Assembly (NCBI RefSeq): GCF_000685095.1
Contig: NZ_BAYE01000036.1
Coordinates: 1 to 42,790, forward strand
Length of the DNA: 42,790 bases
Direction of reading: 5' to 3'
DNA from: Paraburkholderia caledonica NBRC 102488
Lineage (GTDB): Bacteria > Pseudomonadota > Gammaproteobacteria > Burkholderiales > Burkholderiaceae
The notes below the pieces were generated by a model. That model saw only the letters and a program-made list of their open reading frames with translations. It was not told the DNA's origin and ran no database searches. Position 1 is the stretch's first letter; every line of letters starts with the position of its first letter. Below, one piece after another: positions 6,628-16,063 of this stretch. A program made the position numbers and the translations under genes.

Positions 6628-8397
6628 ATGACCATCCCGAAGCCGGACAGCATCCGCGACACCCATCGCCAGTCGCTCATAACTTCAGAACTGTATTCGA
6701 GGGTAAGTCGGCATGCGGATTATGAAGCAGAGGCAAAGGTGTTGGGCCAACTCGCCCATGCACTGGCCACGTCGGACACAGAGATGTTTGATACGCTTGC
6801 ACGCGAAGCTGCGCGGCTGTGTCGTGCGGACAGCGCAGGCATCAGCGTACTCGAGTCCCCGCCCGACCGGCCTGCCAGCTTCCGGTGGGCGGCTCTCGCG
6901 GGGCAGGCTGTGCCCTTTCTCAACACTCACCGGCCCTTCGACGACAGCCTGTGCGGCGTTACGCTGGCAATGGGCAAACCAGAGCTCTTCGGAACGCCAC
7001 AGCGCTTCTTTCCATCCATCGAGATGCTGTCCCCGCCCGTGGTCGAGGCGTTGCTCGTGCCAATTCCTGTCCGGGACGACGCGTGGGGCGCAATCTGGGT
7101 GATGTCGCAACGTCCTGAAGTTCGCTTCGATGCCGAGGACCTGCGATTGCTCACCAGCCTCGCAGATTTCACCGGCGCGACGATGCATGTGGCGCGCATG
7201 AAGGCGCTAGCCGAAAGTCGGGCCATTCAGGCCGAAACTGCCCAGTCTGCCCTGCGCGAAGCGGAGGCTCGTAAGGACGAATTCATAGCGACACTAAGCC
7301 ACGAGTTGCGCAGCCCAATTGCCCCCATCGACAGCGCCATCAAATGTCTGGGACGTCTGGAACTCCAATCACAACAGGCGGAGCAGGCGCTCGGTATTGC
7401 CGAACGTCAGCTCCACAGGTTGCAGCGCCTTGTCGACGACCTGTTCGACGCGTCCAGAATCCGGCAGGGCAAGGTCACGGTCAGGCCAGAGAACAGCCTC
7501 CTGGCAGACATTCTGAATGATGCAATTGCCGCTGTCCGGCCGCAAATGGAGGCGCGCAAGCACATGCTTAAAGTCACCGCGCCGGCTGATGCGGTGCTGG
7601 TTTACGTCGATTCCGGCCGTATTACCCAAGTGCTTGTCAACGTATTGAGCAACGCTGCGAAGTACTCACCAGATGGCAGCCAAATAACTTTGACTGCGGC
7701 TGTCGACGTTCCGGCGGCCCCCTCCGGGACGTCGACTGAGCCAACCTTGTTGATAACCGTCGTCGACGAAGGCTATGGGATATCCGCGCCGGCGTTGCCT
7801 CACATCTTTGACATATTCTCCCAGCGCGGTAGCCGCTCTCCTTCGACGGAAGCCGGCCTCGGAATCGGGCTCGCCCTGGTGAAATATCTGGTAGAGGCGC
7901 ACGGCGGCACCGTCGCGGTCCGAAGCGGCGAGTCGTCCTCGGGAACGACGGTGACCATTCGTCTGCCGTTGTCGCGCGGCCCCGACTCGTCTGGTACGCA
8001 GCCTCATGGGATGGCACCTTGCCCGGCGCCCTGCCGCGTCCTCGTGGTGGATGACGACAGGGATACGGTTGACTCGCTGGCGCTTCTGCTTGAGCTTGAT
8101 GCACATATTGTCCAGACCGCGACGAGCGCGGATGAGGCACTTGCCGCCCTTGATGGATTTACTCCCGACGTAGCATTCATCGACGTCAATATGCCCTATG
8201 TGGATGGATTTGCTTTGGCGGCAGAGCTACGAACTCGGCCAGCCCTTAAACATCTGAAGCTCGTCGCATTGACGGGAGACGTGTCGGAGAACGACCGCGT
8301 GGCAGCGCTTGCAGCTGGCTTTGACCGTCACATGGCAAAACCCGTCGATATGCAAGCACTTACTTCTATCCTCGCGAGCGTGGGGAAACGCCCCTGA
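6628..8397 (+). CDS. Hybrid sensor histidine kinase, GAF-HisKA-HATPase-REC
   Basis: A 589-residue cytoplasmic kinase with no membrane segment. A GAF-type sensor fills about residues 45-190 (AARLCRADSAGISVLE, LVPIPVRDDAWGAIWV). A short coiled linker leads to HisKA with phospho-acceptor H225 (FIATLSHELRSPIAP). The ATPase has an N box (NVLSNAAKYSPDG), G1 (DEGYGI), F box (IFDIFSQ) and G2 (GLGIGLALVKYL). The C-terminal receiver (RVLVVDDDRDTVDSL) carries D519 in AFIDVNMPYVDGF and the late KP motif. The start is uncertain: ATG 6628 is chosen over an in-frame TTG at 6586, neither with a good ribosome-binding site. It is the first of three similar kinases on this strand. With no HPt or output domain, phosphate probably passes to a partner elsewhere or to the nearby lone receiver. 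Confidence 0.92.
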   Translation: MTIPKPDSIRDTHRQSLITSELYSRVSRHADYEAEAKVLGQLAHALATSDTEMFDTLAREAARLCRADSAGISVLESPPDRPASFRWAALAGQAVPFLNTHRPFDDSLCGVTLAMGKPELFGTPQRFFPSIEMLSPPVVEALLVPIPVRDDAWGAIWVMSQRPEVRFDAEDLRLLTSLADFTGATMHVARMKALAESRAIQAETAQSALREAEARKDEFIATLSHELRSPIAPIDSAIKCLGRLELQSQQAEQALGIAERQLHRLQRLVDDLFDASRIRQGKVTVRPENSLLADILNDAIAAVRPQMEARKHMLKVTAPADAVLVYVDSGRITQVLVNVLSNAAKYSPDGSQITLTAAVDVPAAPSGTSTEPTLLITVVDEGYGISAPALPHIFDIFSQRGSRSPSTEAGLGIGLALVKYLVEAHGGTVAVRSGESSSGTTVTIRLPLSRGPDSSGTQPHGMAPCPAPCRVLVVDDDRDTVDSLALLLELDAHIVQTATSADEALAALDGFTPDVAFIDVNMPYVDGFALAAELRTRPALKHLKLVALTGDVSENDRVAALAAGFDRHMAKPVDMQALTSILASVGKRP

Positions 8398-8672
8398 AGA
8401 CACAGGACTTCGGCTCGTAGTGAGCGACAGCTCGCGCGGGAACCATCGTGACCAAACGGGGTAAGAGAAGAGGAAGTGAGCTGCGGCCGACCCGACCGGG
8501 TACCGGCGTCTATGCGGTGGCGATTCGTCAGGTTTGGGCATAGGCATCCTGCCGACGTTGCCGTGTCAGTAAGTGCGCAACTCTCAGCCAGGTAATGCTT
8601 GGGCCCCGCAGCAGGCTCCCGTCGGGCACAGCGGTTGCGCCACATATGTAATGCTGCGACACGTGGCGTGCA

Positions 8673-9047
8673 ATGTCTACCATACTCCTTGTAGACGATG
8701 ACCTTGAAAACCGATGGGCTCTACAATTGGCCCTGGAAAGCGGCGGCCATCACGTAGTGCTCGCCGAGAATGGATACGACGCATTGCGGAAGGCCGCCCG
8801 TCATATTCCACAACTTGTTATCACTGACTGGCAAATGCCTGAAATGGACGGCGCAGAGCTATGCCGCCGTCTCAAGTACCAGCCGGCCTTCGCCGGCATA
8901 CCGGTCGTCATGTTGTCCGCAATGCCGGAACCACCGGATGAACCACGCTGCTGGGCTGCTTTCCTTCGCAAGCCGGCTCCGATAGACCTGCTGATGCACA
9001 CAGTCGATTTGTTTATTGCACAACGGCTGACTACGACGCGTACCTGA
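8673..9047 (+). CDS. Stand-alone CheY-like receiver protein
   Basis: A 124-residue single-domain response regulator. The acidic pocket (LLVDDDLENRW), phospho-acceptor D52 (VITDWQMPEMDG), conserved Ser in VVMLSAM and Lys in FLRKPAP are all present. It has no DNA-binding or enzymatic output domain, so it may act through protein contact or as a phosphate shuttle or sink. It lies 275 bp after the first hybrid kinase and before the other two, which makes exchange with these kinases likely, though unproven. Confidence 0.9.
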   Translation: MSTILLVDDDLENRWALQLALESGGHHVVLAENGYDALRKAARHIPQLVITDWQMPEMDGAELCRRLKYQPAFAGIPVVMLSAMPEPPDEPRCWAAFLRKPAPIDLLMHTVDLFIAQRLTTTRT

Positions 9048-9244
9048 ACTGTTAGTAAAGAGCAAAGCGCGTCTCGTCGGCGCCCCGTCGATTCCCATTG
9101 CGAAGTTACGTCTTCCGTTCGCCAATATCGCGTGCCGAGCTGTCTGACGCTGTCCCAGACAATCAGATTGACCTGCTGTCTCCACGGCTCCCGCGCCGGC
9201 TCATTGATGCCAAACGTCAGCAGGGCGACAGAAAGGCCCACGAA

Positions 9245-9398
9245 TTGGGGTATGGCGGACCTGGCCGCGTGCGGTTTGCGCGACCTCTCCATTTTCGAAA
9301 CAACAGCTTTCCCACTTGGAAGCGTCAATGAGGCGTTATCAACACTCGGCGGCCGTAACGGTGGCTTCACCAGTTTCGTCGCTAAGCCGCAGCAGTGA
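9245..9398 (+). pseudogene. C-terminal fragment of an MDR-type alcohol dehydrogenase (tentative)
   Basis: The frame ending at 9398 contains DLSIFETTAFPLGSVNEAL followed by LGGRNGGFTSFVAKP, which resembles the end of zinc-dependent medium-chain dehydrogenases (xxFPLxxVNEAL, then a short Gly-rich stretch and a final beta-strand). Codons upstream in this frame do not match, and neither the nucleotide-binding nor the catalytic domain is present. I treat it as a relic. Confidence 0.4.
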
Positions 9399-9583
9399 TT
9401 TCCCACGTTACAGCGAATCCCGGCCCCTTGTGTGATGGGTAGGCATCTTCGTCGGACAGCCATGAGCCGGTCCCAACGCAGCTGGAATTCAGCCGCAGGC
9501 CGTCCACGCCTCGTCCGCGCTCGGTGCATATATACGTAGCATCCAGCGCTTCGCATCGAGGACTCCGATTCATCCATTGGGGG

Positions 9584-9790
9584 TCATGGCTTTTGCGCAA
9601 CAGGAAACTTCCATGTGCCATCGAACACCGGCTTGGAAGGACCGCAAATCCTCGCGATGAAGTCATAGGGACCTCTCGGGGCAGGCAGCCAGTCTGACTC
9701 CTTATGCTTGCCCGGAGAATCATGCTGGACGTAGATGTCGAGCGAACCATCTACAGCGCATTTCAAGCCTTTGGTACGGCGTCGGCCGCT
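9584..9790 (-). pseudogene. C-terminal fragment of a DUF1254/DUF1214 protein
   Basis: The minus-strand frame ending at 9584 reads KGLKCAVDGSLDIYVQHDSP, then ESDWLPAPRGPYDFIARI and DGTWKFPVAQKP. These are the conserved last strands of the DUF1214 domain (DGSLxIYxQxxSPG, NWLPAPxGPFxxxxRxYxP, DGxWxPP). The start is missing, and upstream codons only weakly continue the match and break frame. It is a truncated remnant; the family's role is not well defined. Confidence 0.6.
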
Positions 9791-10146
9791 GTCGGCGACA
9801 ACAAAGCCGGTCGTCGGTGGTGTGCCGACGCACGCCCTGCCGGGGCCGTCCATCTGTCAGTTTCTGGCCGACGCGGGGCGCTCCAGGTATGTGCCGTCGA
9901 CTTGAGGCGCTGCGCTGCGGCGCGGCTACCGTTTGCCAGAAATTGACGGCGTCTGCCGTGATGACGAAACGGGTTCCATGCGAGAGCCCCAAGCCCAGGC
10001 CCAAATTTTGCTGTCGCCTGAAAGGCTTCCAATGTCCCGTCTTGAGTCGACTCGTCCAGCACCGCCTTTAGTACGGTGGCGTAAGCAACGGTCATAGCGG
10101 CGAGGTCGTGCCCGGCCTCGCTCGGTCAATCTCCTATCAGAAAGTC
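9791..10146. other. Region upstream of second hybrid kinase, no supported gene
   Basis: About 350 bp. Minus-strand codons near 9900-10090 (such as GTLEAFQATAKFGPG) look coding-like but change frame and match nothing I recognise, so they may be more of a decayed gene. No good promoter pair for the kinase was seen. Confidence 0.35.
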
Positions 10147-11742
10147 ATGAGCTATCGGCCGACTCCAAAACTCCCTCATCAACAACCCCCGACTGAGTGC
10201 GGAGAAGACGCAAGAGAGCGACTTGTGTCAGCTATCGAGGCAGCAGAAATTGGCACTTTTTCCTGCCCGTTTCCCTTGCATGAAATCGTCTGGAACGACA
10301 AGTGCAAGGAGCACTTCTGGCTGCGTCATGACGCCGAGGTGGACTTCGACCTGTTCTATGCACGGTTGCATCCCGACGACCGGGAACGAACGCGCAGGGA
10401 AATCCTGGCTGCAGTGTTCGCGAATGTGCCATACGACGTTGAGTACCGAACTCTCTCACCGACCGGGGATATGCGCTGGATTCGCGCCAAGGGACGCACC
10501 ACGTTCGACGCGAGTGGTAAGCCGACGCGCTTTGACGGTATTACCATCGATATTTCCGCGCAGAAACAGCTTCAGGCGCAGCGTGACCGCCTGCTTGAAC
10601 GAGAGCGCCTGCAGAAGGAAATGGCGCAGAACGCAAGCGACACGAAAGATACCTTCATCGCCTCTGTCTCACATGAACTGCGCGCCCCCCTTACCGCGGT
10701 GCTGGCGTGGGTCGACCTCCTGGAGCGTCGAGGTAGTGATGAAGAGTTTGTAAAACACGGCGTGAGCGTCATCCGTCGCAATATTGCTGCGCAAACCCGA
10801 CTCGTCGATGACCTCCTGGACGTTAGCCGGATTACCGCAGGCAAGCTGGCCGTCAGGAAGGCCCCTATTAACCTTGCGGATGCAATCCACGCGGAACTCG
10901 ATACCCTGAGACCTCTAGCCGAGAAAAAGACCGTGACCATCACGGACCACCTCCGCGTTGGCTCATTGGTTCCCGGAGACGCTACGCGACTTCGTCAGGT
11001 CTTCGCTAACCTCTTGAGCAACGCGCTCAAGTACACGCCGGGCGGCGGCAATATCACCGTCAAACTGCGGGAGGTCGATGGCTATGCCGACGTGTCGCTC
11101 ACGGACACAGGAGAGGGAATACCAAAGAACCTCCTCAATACGATTTTCGAACCGTTTGCGCAGGTCGACAGCAGTACCACTAGGAAGCACGGCGGTTTAG
11201 GACTAGGGTTGGCCATCGCGCGAAGCATCGTCGCCATGCATAACGGCAGTGTGACGGCTTTCAGCGACGGTGTTGGGAGAGGAGCGACATTCACCGTTCG
11301 ACTGCCCTTGCAAACGGGCCGCCTCGCCACCGCTGCTGCTCCTGCATCTAGCCATGACGGAAGCGAAGCGCGACCGCCAGTTGCAGGAATGTCTGTACTT
11401 GTGGTCGATGACGACGAAGATACGCGGGACGCATTCGCCATGCTGTTTGAACACGAGCAGGTGGTGGCGTATCGGGCGAACTCTGCTGCGGAGGCGCGCC
11501 AAATCCTCTCGGAGCGCGCGGTCGATGTGATTTTCTCCGACATCAGCATGCCAGGCGAGGACGGTCATCAATTCATGGTGGGTCTGCGTGCAAGTGGCAA
11601 TCGGACGCCGGCAATTGCGGTCACTGCTTTCGTCCGGGATGAAGACGGCGAACGCGCACGCGCTGCGGGCTTCGACGAGCACCTTGGCAAACCGGTAGCT
11701 CCGCAAAGGCTGGTGGAGTTGCTGGCAAAACATCGGCATTAG
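10147..11742 (+). CDS. Hybrid sensor histidine kinase, PAS-HisKA-HATPase-REC
   Basis: A 531-residue soluble kinase. A PAS_3-type sensor with PAC tail occupies about residues 30-140 (LHPDDRERTRREI, VEYRTLSPTGDMRWIRAKGR). HisKA follows with H176 (FIASVSHELRAPLTA). The ATPase core has an N box (NLLSNALKYTPGGG), G1 (DTGEGI), F box (IFEPFAQ) and G2 (GLGLGLAIARSI). The receiver starts near MSVLVVDDDEDTRDA with D465 (IFSDISMPGEDGHQF) and KP in LGKPVAP. ATG 10147 is chosen; an in-frame GTG at 10108 would add 13 residues. The next kinase starts 35 bp downstream, so the two are probably co-transcribed. Confidence 0.93.
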   Translation: MSYRPTPKLPHQQPPTECGEDARERLVSAIEAAEIGTFSCPFPLHEIVWNDKCKEHFWLRHDAEVDFDLFYARLHPDDRERTRREILAAVFANVPYDVEYRTLSPTGDMRWIRAKGRTTFDASGKPTRFDGITIDISAQKQLQAQRDRLLERERLQKEMAQNASDTKDTFIASVSHELRAPLTAVLAWVDLLERRGSDEEFVKHGVSVIRRNIAAQTRLVDDLLDVSRITAGKLAVRKAPINLADAIHAELDTLRPLAEKKTVTITDHLRVGSLVPGDATRLRQVFANLLSNALKYTPGGGNITVKLREVDGYADVSLTDTGEGIPKNLLNTIFEPFAQVDSSTTRKHGGLGLGLAIARSIVAMHNGSVTAFSDGVGRGATFTVRLPLQTGRLATAAAPASSHDGSEARPPVAGMSVLVVDDDEDTRDAFAMLFEHEQVVAYRANSAAEARQILSERAVDVIFSDISMPGEDGHQFMVGLRASGNRTPAIAVTAFVRDEDGERARAAGFDEHLGKPVAPQRLVELLAKHRH

Positions 11743-11777
11743 CTGCTGATGTTAGCCAAAAGACATGGGGTCATCAA

Positions 11778-13352
11778 ATGGACAGCACTAGTGAGACGAC
11801 CGGCGACGGCCTCACCGCGCAACGGGAAGGGCGACATGAAAGCGACGCCACATTCAGGCTCCTTGTCGATTCTGTTAGCGAGTATGCGATTTTCCGTCTT
11901 AGCGAAACGGGGATGGTGATGACATGGAACCGGGGCGCGCAGCGGCTGAAAGGATATGTTGCCGGCGAGGTAATAGGTCGCCATTTCTCGCTCTTCTATC
12001 CGCCTGACCAGGTTGCAGCAGGACATCCAGAAGAGGTTTTGCAAAACGCTCTTGCAGCCGGCGAATACTCGGAGGAAGGATGGCGCGTTCGCAAGGACGG
12101 CTCGCTGTTCTGGGCAAGCATTGTCATCGCCGCCATCCGCGACCCAAATGGCAGTTTGTCGGGGTTTGCGAAAGTCGTACGCGACATGACGGAGCGCCGA
12201 AGGCTTGAGGAACTGGAAGCAACTACGCGTCGCATGAATGAGTTCCTTGCAATGCTAGGCCACGAGCTTCGGAATCCCCTTGCGCCAATCAGAAATGCCG
12301 TTGGCGTCCTTCATCGTCACGAGGCACCAACCCCGCAAGTCGTGCAGACGACGCGTGACCTTATTGACAGGCAACTGACGCAGATGACCCGGCTTGTCGA
12401 CGACCTGCTGGACGCCGGACGGATAACTACGGGGAAGGTGCAAGTATCCAGTTCGCCAATCGTAATGCAGGAAGTTGTTCAGCGTGCAGTAGAGGGCGTA
12501 CAGCCAAAAGCCGACGGCAAGTCCCAGACGCTCTATGTTCAAATGCCTTCTGAACCGCTGATGGTCCATGGAGATATGACCCGGCTCGTTCAGGTGCTCC
12601 AGAACCTGCTCGACAATGCGTCGAAGTTCACGCCGGCAGGCGGGCTCATCAGCGTAGACCTTGTGCGGGTTCAACGGCTCATTGCGCTGCGGGTAAAGGA
12701 CACTGGCCGAGGCATCAACCCCGATGCGCTCGACCGGGTATTCGACCTCTTCGCGCAGGAAAAGGACCCCGCGTCCGCAAGGGATGAAGGTGGCTTGGGC
12801 ATCGGGCTCACGCTTGCTCGCTCTCTCGTTGAACTTCACGGCGGGCGCATTGAAGTCGCGAGCGCTGGCAGAAGAAACGGCGCCACTTTTACTATCTGGC
12901 TTCCGGCGTTGGACCAGGTCGCGGAGGCGCCCGAGACCAACAGTCCTCCAACGTCGGCGGCCCGAACGGTCCTGAAGGTGCTCGTAATCGACGACAACGA
13001 AGACTCTGCTGACAGTATGGCCATGCTTACGGAAGCAGGAGGCCATCTGGTACGCAAGGCCTATGGTGCCGCGGAAGGCATCTCGGTCGCTGCGGAGTTC
13101 TGTCCCGACCTGATACTCCTCGACCTTTCCATGCCGCTAATGAGCGGATATGAAGCCATCCCCCTCATCCGGGCCGCCGTGCGCAACCCCGCCCTCGTCG
13201 TGGCCGCCATGACCGGGTTCGGGCTTGAGGAGGACCGGCTACGCACGAGGGAGGCCGGGTTTGACGCGCATCTTACAAAACCTGTCGCTTTGGAAGAACT
13301 TGAACGCGTCGTCGACCTTGCCGAGATGAGGCGCAAAGAGCATGCGGGTTGA
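11778..13352 (+). CDS. Hybrid sensor histidine kinase, PAS-HisKA-HATPase-REC
   Basis: A 524-residue soluble kinase. The PAS domain (about residues 22-150; FRLLVDSVSEYAIFRLSETG, GWRVRKDGSLFWASIV) has the form often seen in Burkholderia orphan kinases. HisKA carries H162 (FLAMLGHELRNPLAP). N box NLLDNASKFTPAGG, G1 DTGRGI, F box VFDLFAQ and G2 GLGIGLTLARSL are intact. The receiver has D449 (ILLDLSMPLMSGYEA) and LTKPVAL. It closes the signalling cluster; the IS21 element begins 110 bp after its stop and may have separated it from further downstream genes. No HPt or DNA-binding partner lies near. Confidence 0.93.
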   Translation: MDSTSETTGDGLTAQREGRHESDATFRLLVDSVSEYAIFRLSETGMVMTWNRGAQRLKGYVAGEVIGRHFSLFYPPDQVAAGHPEEVLQNALAAGEYSEEGWRVRKDGSLFWASIVIAAIRDPNGSLSGFAKVVRDMTERRRLEELEATTRRMNEFLAMLGHELRNPLAPIRNAVGVLHRHEAPTPQVVQTTRDLIDRQLTQMTRLVDDLLDAGRITTGKVQVSSSPIVMQEVVQRAVEGVQPKADGKSQTLYVQMPSEPLMVHGDMTRLVQVLQNLLDNASKFTPAGGLISVDLVRVQRLIALRVKDTGRGINPDALDRVFDLFAQEKDPASARDEGGLGIGLTLARSLVELHGGRIEVASAGRRNGATFTIWLPALDQVAEAPETNSPPTSAARTVLKVLVIDDNEDSADSMAMLTEAGGHLVRKAYGAAEGISVAAEFCPDLILLDLSMPLMSGYEAIPLIRAAVRNPALVVAAMTGFGLEEDRLRTREAGFDAHLTKPVALEELERVVDLAEMRRKEHAG

Positions 13353-13462
13353 GGGACCTGTCTCGGTGATTGGCACGCCTACGGACTACCTCGGACCCGA
13401 AGGCTGACGGGTCAAGAAAGGCCGACGCTTGCGTCGTCCGCGCCGGCTGCGCATGCGCGAGA

Positions 13463-13551
13463 TGCGTATTTCGGACGAAGGTGACCGGCCGTTTCGGGAT
13501 CGTGACCGGCGATTTCGGCAACGTGACCGGCCGTTTCGGGAACGTGACCGA
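13463..13551 (+). repeat. IS21 left-end multiple terminal repeats
   Basis: Three near-identical units (GTGACCGGCCGTTTCGGG and variants) start at about 13481, 13502 and 13523, with a partial fourth at 13544, about 21 bp apart. They are the likely IstA binding sites. Confidence 0.75.
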
Positions 13552-13630
13552 ATGGACCGGACGACAGGACTGGCGTTGCGCATGACATCAACCACGCGAG
13601 CTATGCTTGCCGGCTTTTGCCGGAGAGAGC

Positions 13631-15153
13631 ATGCCCGCGCACCGGATGAATATGCGCATGATCAAGGACGTTTTACGACTTAAGTTCGACGGCGGTTTCT
13701 CGCATGATCGAATCGCCGCGTCGCTTGGCATTTCCAAGGGCGTGGTCACGAAGTACGTCGGACTGGCGAGTGCCGCCGGGCTGGATTGGGCGAGCGCCTG
13801 TGATATGGACGAAGGCGAGCTCGAGCGACGGCTTCTTGGCAAGCCCACCGGACCAGCAGCCTATGCCCAGCCCGATTACGGTCGCATTCATCAAGAGCTG
13901 CGCCGCAAGGGTGTGACGCTGACGTTGTTGTGGGAGGAATATCAAGCGGAGTTCGCGAATCGGAAGACCTACCGCTATACACAGTTCTGCGAGCACTATA
14001 AGGCGTTCACGAAACGGCTGAAGCGCTCGATGCGGCAGATCCACCGTGCTGGCGAGAAGCTATTCGTCGACTTCGCCGGTCCCACATTGCCGTTGACCAC
14101 AGGGCGCCGCGCGCACATCTTCGTGGCCGCCATGGGCGCATCGAGCTATACATTCGCATGCGCCACGCCGGCCGAGACGATGGAGGACTGGCTGAGTGGT
14201 ATCGCCCGCGCGCTGACCTTCTACGGCGGCGTCCCACAACTGATCGTGCCGGACAACCCGCGCGCGATGATTGCCGATCCCGATCGCTATGAACCTCGCG
14301 CGGGCGACACCGTGCTGGACTTCGCGCGTCACTACGGCACCTCATTTCTGCCTGCACGCGTTTATCGCCCGCAGGATAAGCCGAAGGTTGAAGTGGCGGT
14401 TCAGGTGGTCGAACGTTGGATCATGGCACGCCTGCGTCATCGCCAGTTCGAGTCGGTCCAGTCGGTGGACGACGCGATCCGCCCGCTACTGAAGAACTTG
14501 AACGAGCGCCCGTTTCAGAAGCTGCCGGGATGCCGCGCCAGCGCGTTCACCGAACTGGACGCGCCGGCCTTGCAGCCGCTGCCGGCGCAGCCGTATGAAC
14601 TCGCGCGGTTCAAAGCGGTGACGGTCCACATCGACTACCAATCGAGATCGATAAACATCGCTACAGCGTTCCGCACGCGCTCGTTGGACTCAAGCTCGAT
14701 GCGCGCATCACAGCGGGTGCCATCGAGTTGTTGCATCGCGGTCGCCGTGTGGCCAGCCATGCCCGCAACGATCGCGTGGGAGGCTACACCACCGTCGTCG
14801 AGCACATGCCGGCGGCACACCGCGCCCATCTCGAATGGACTCCGCAGCGGCTTATCCACTGCGGTCAGCAGATTGGCGGCGCCACCGGCGCTCTCGTCGC
14901 GCGGCTTTTGCAGGAACAGCGACATCCTGAGCACGGCTATCGGGCGTGCCTTGGGTTGCTCTCGCTCTCACGTCGCTATGGTCGCGACCGTCTCGAAGCG
15001 GCGTGTGCGTTGGCGCTCGAACTGGGTGTGCATCGTTACCGCCACGTGCGCGACATCCTGGTCAACAACCGCGACCGCGCGGCTGCGACCACGCCTGTCG
15101 AATGGGTCAGTCCGAGTCACGCGCATGTACGCGGCCCCAGCTACTACCAATAA
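13631..15153 (+). pseudogene. istA: IS21 transposase IstA, single frameshift
   Basis: IstA is the DDE transposase of IS21. The start ATG 13631 has GGAGAG 5 bases upstream. An HTH region (RIAASLGISKGVVTKYV, residues about 21-40) precedes the integrase core, with acidic positions in LFVDFAGP, VPDNPRAMI and KVEVAVQVVERWI. Near 14638-14641 (codon about 336) one base seems lost: TVHIDYQ is followed by unrelated codons, while the expected continuation (IEIDKHRYSVPHALVGLKLD, then HRGRRVASHARN and the end HVRGPSYYQ) runs in the next frame to a TAA at 15151-15153. Full length would be about 507 residues. The left-over frame runs on to 15169 and adds non-homologous residues. It is a one-base deletion or a sequencing error. 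Confidence 0.85.
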
Positions 15154-15165
15154 AGAGAACCCGCC

Positions 15166-15933
15166 ATGATGATGCAACAAACCTTGAGCCAACTACGCGC
15201 CCTGAAGCTGGATGGGTTCGCTGACGGATTAGAAGAGCAACTAACGCAGCCCGGAACGGCGGCCCTAAGCTTCGAGGAACGCCTGTCGTTGCTGGTCGAC
15301 CGGGAAGCAAGTTGGCGCGATGATCGTCGCCGCACCCGACTGCTCAAGCAAGCACGCCTGAAGTATCCGCAGGCCGTCATCGAAGATCTCGACACTCGCG
15401 CTGGTCGAGGCGTGGACCCACGTTCGCTCACGAGCCTAGCTCTCGGCGACTGGGTCGAGTCGGGATACAGCCTGCTCATTAGCGGCCCAACCGGCGCGGG
15501 TAAATCATGGCTCGCTTGCGCCCTCGCGCAGTATGCCTGCCGACGCGGGCACTCCGCGTTGTACCTACGCGTTCCGCGCCTCGGCGAGGAACTGCGCGTC
15601 CTCCACGGCAACGGCGGCTTCACCAAATGGTTGCTGCAGGTTGCTCGCGTTGATGTTCTCCTGCTGGACGATTGGGGAATGGCTCCGCTCGACGCGATCG
15701 TTCGAAACGATTTGCTCGAGATGATTGATGACCGATCTGCCGGCAAAGCCACGATCGTGACCAGCCAGCTACCAATTGAACACTGGCATGGCTGGATAGG
15801 CGACGAGACCATCGCCGACGCAATGCTTGATCGCCTCATGCAGCGTCATCACCGCATCAAACTGACGGGTGAATCGCTGAGAAAAGCATCTCCGAAGCCC
15901 AGCGTGCTGGAACCAGAACTCGACCAAAACTAG
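15166..15933 (+). CDS. istB: IS21 helper ATPase IstB
   Basis: A 255-residue AAA+ ATPase that helps IstA select target DNA. Walker A GPTGAGKS (about residues 107-114) and Walker B VLLLDDWG (about 163-170) are intact, with an N-terminal helical region typical of IstB (QLRALKLDGFADGLEEQL). It starts 12 bp after the restored istA stop, with AAGAGA upstream and two successive ATGs (15166, 15169). It is full length and undamaged, in contrast to istA. Confidence 0.93.
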   Translation: MMMQQTLSQLRALKLDGFADGLEEQLTQPGTAALSFEERLSLLVDREASWRDDRRRTRLLKQARLKYPQAVIEDLDTRAGRGVDPRSLTSLALGDWVESGYSLLISGPTGAGKSWLACALAQYACRRGHSALYLRVPRLGEELRVLHGNGGFTKWLLQVARVDVLLLDDWGMAPLDAIVRNDLLEMIDDRSAGKATIVTSQLPIEHWHGWIGDETIADAMLDRLMQRHHRIKLTGESLRKASPKPSVLEPELDQN

Positions 15934-15977
15934 CGAGGAAATCTACAATCGACACCGCGCAACGCCCGACCTTGCCG

Positions 15978-16025
15978 AATCGGTCACGTTCCCGAAATCG
16001 GCGGTCACGTTCGCCGAAATACGCA
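15978..16025 (-). repeat. IS21 right-end terminal repeats
   Basis: Read on the minus strand from 16025, TGCGTATTTCGG is followed by two GTGACCG-containing units, mirroring the left end with fewer copies, as is usual in this family. Confidence 0.75.
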
Positions 16026-16063
16026 CGCGAGAGGCCCAGGCAGCAAAGCTAATTGCGAAAACA

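Larger units (their letters stand above)
13463..16025 (+). mobile_element. IS21-family insertion sequence, complete with 7-bp target duplication
   Basis: The element spans about 2,563 bp. Both ends begin TGCGTATTTCGG (13463 on the plus strand, 16025 on the minus strand), followed by several copies of a GTGACCGNCNNTTTCGG motif, the multiple terminal repeats expected for IS21 ends. The 7 bases CGCGAGA lie directly outside both ends (13456-13462 and 16026-16032), a fitting target duplication. It carries istA and istB. The intact ends and duplication indicate a fairly recent insertion between the kinase cluster and the DUF2442 gene. It is probably non-autonomous because istA is frameshifted. Confidence 0.88.

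Noticed and set aside
13481..13560. Tandem GTGACCGG repeats as a minisatellite or CRISPR-like array
   Set aside because: They mirror the opposite end of the IS21 element and are explained as its terminal repeats.
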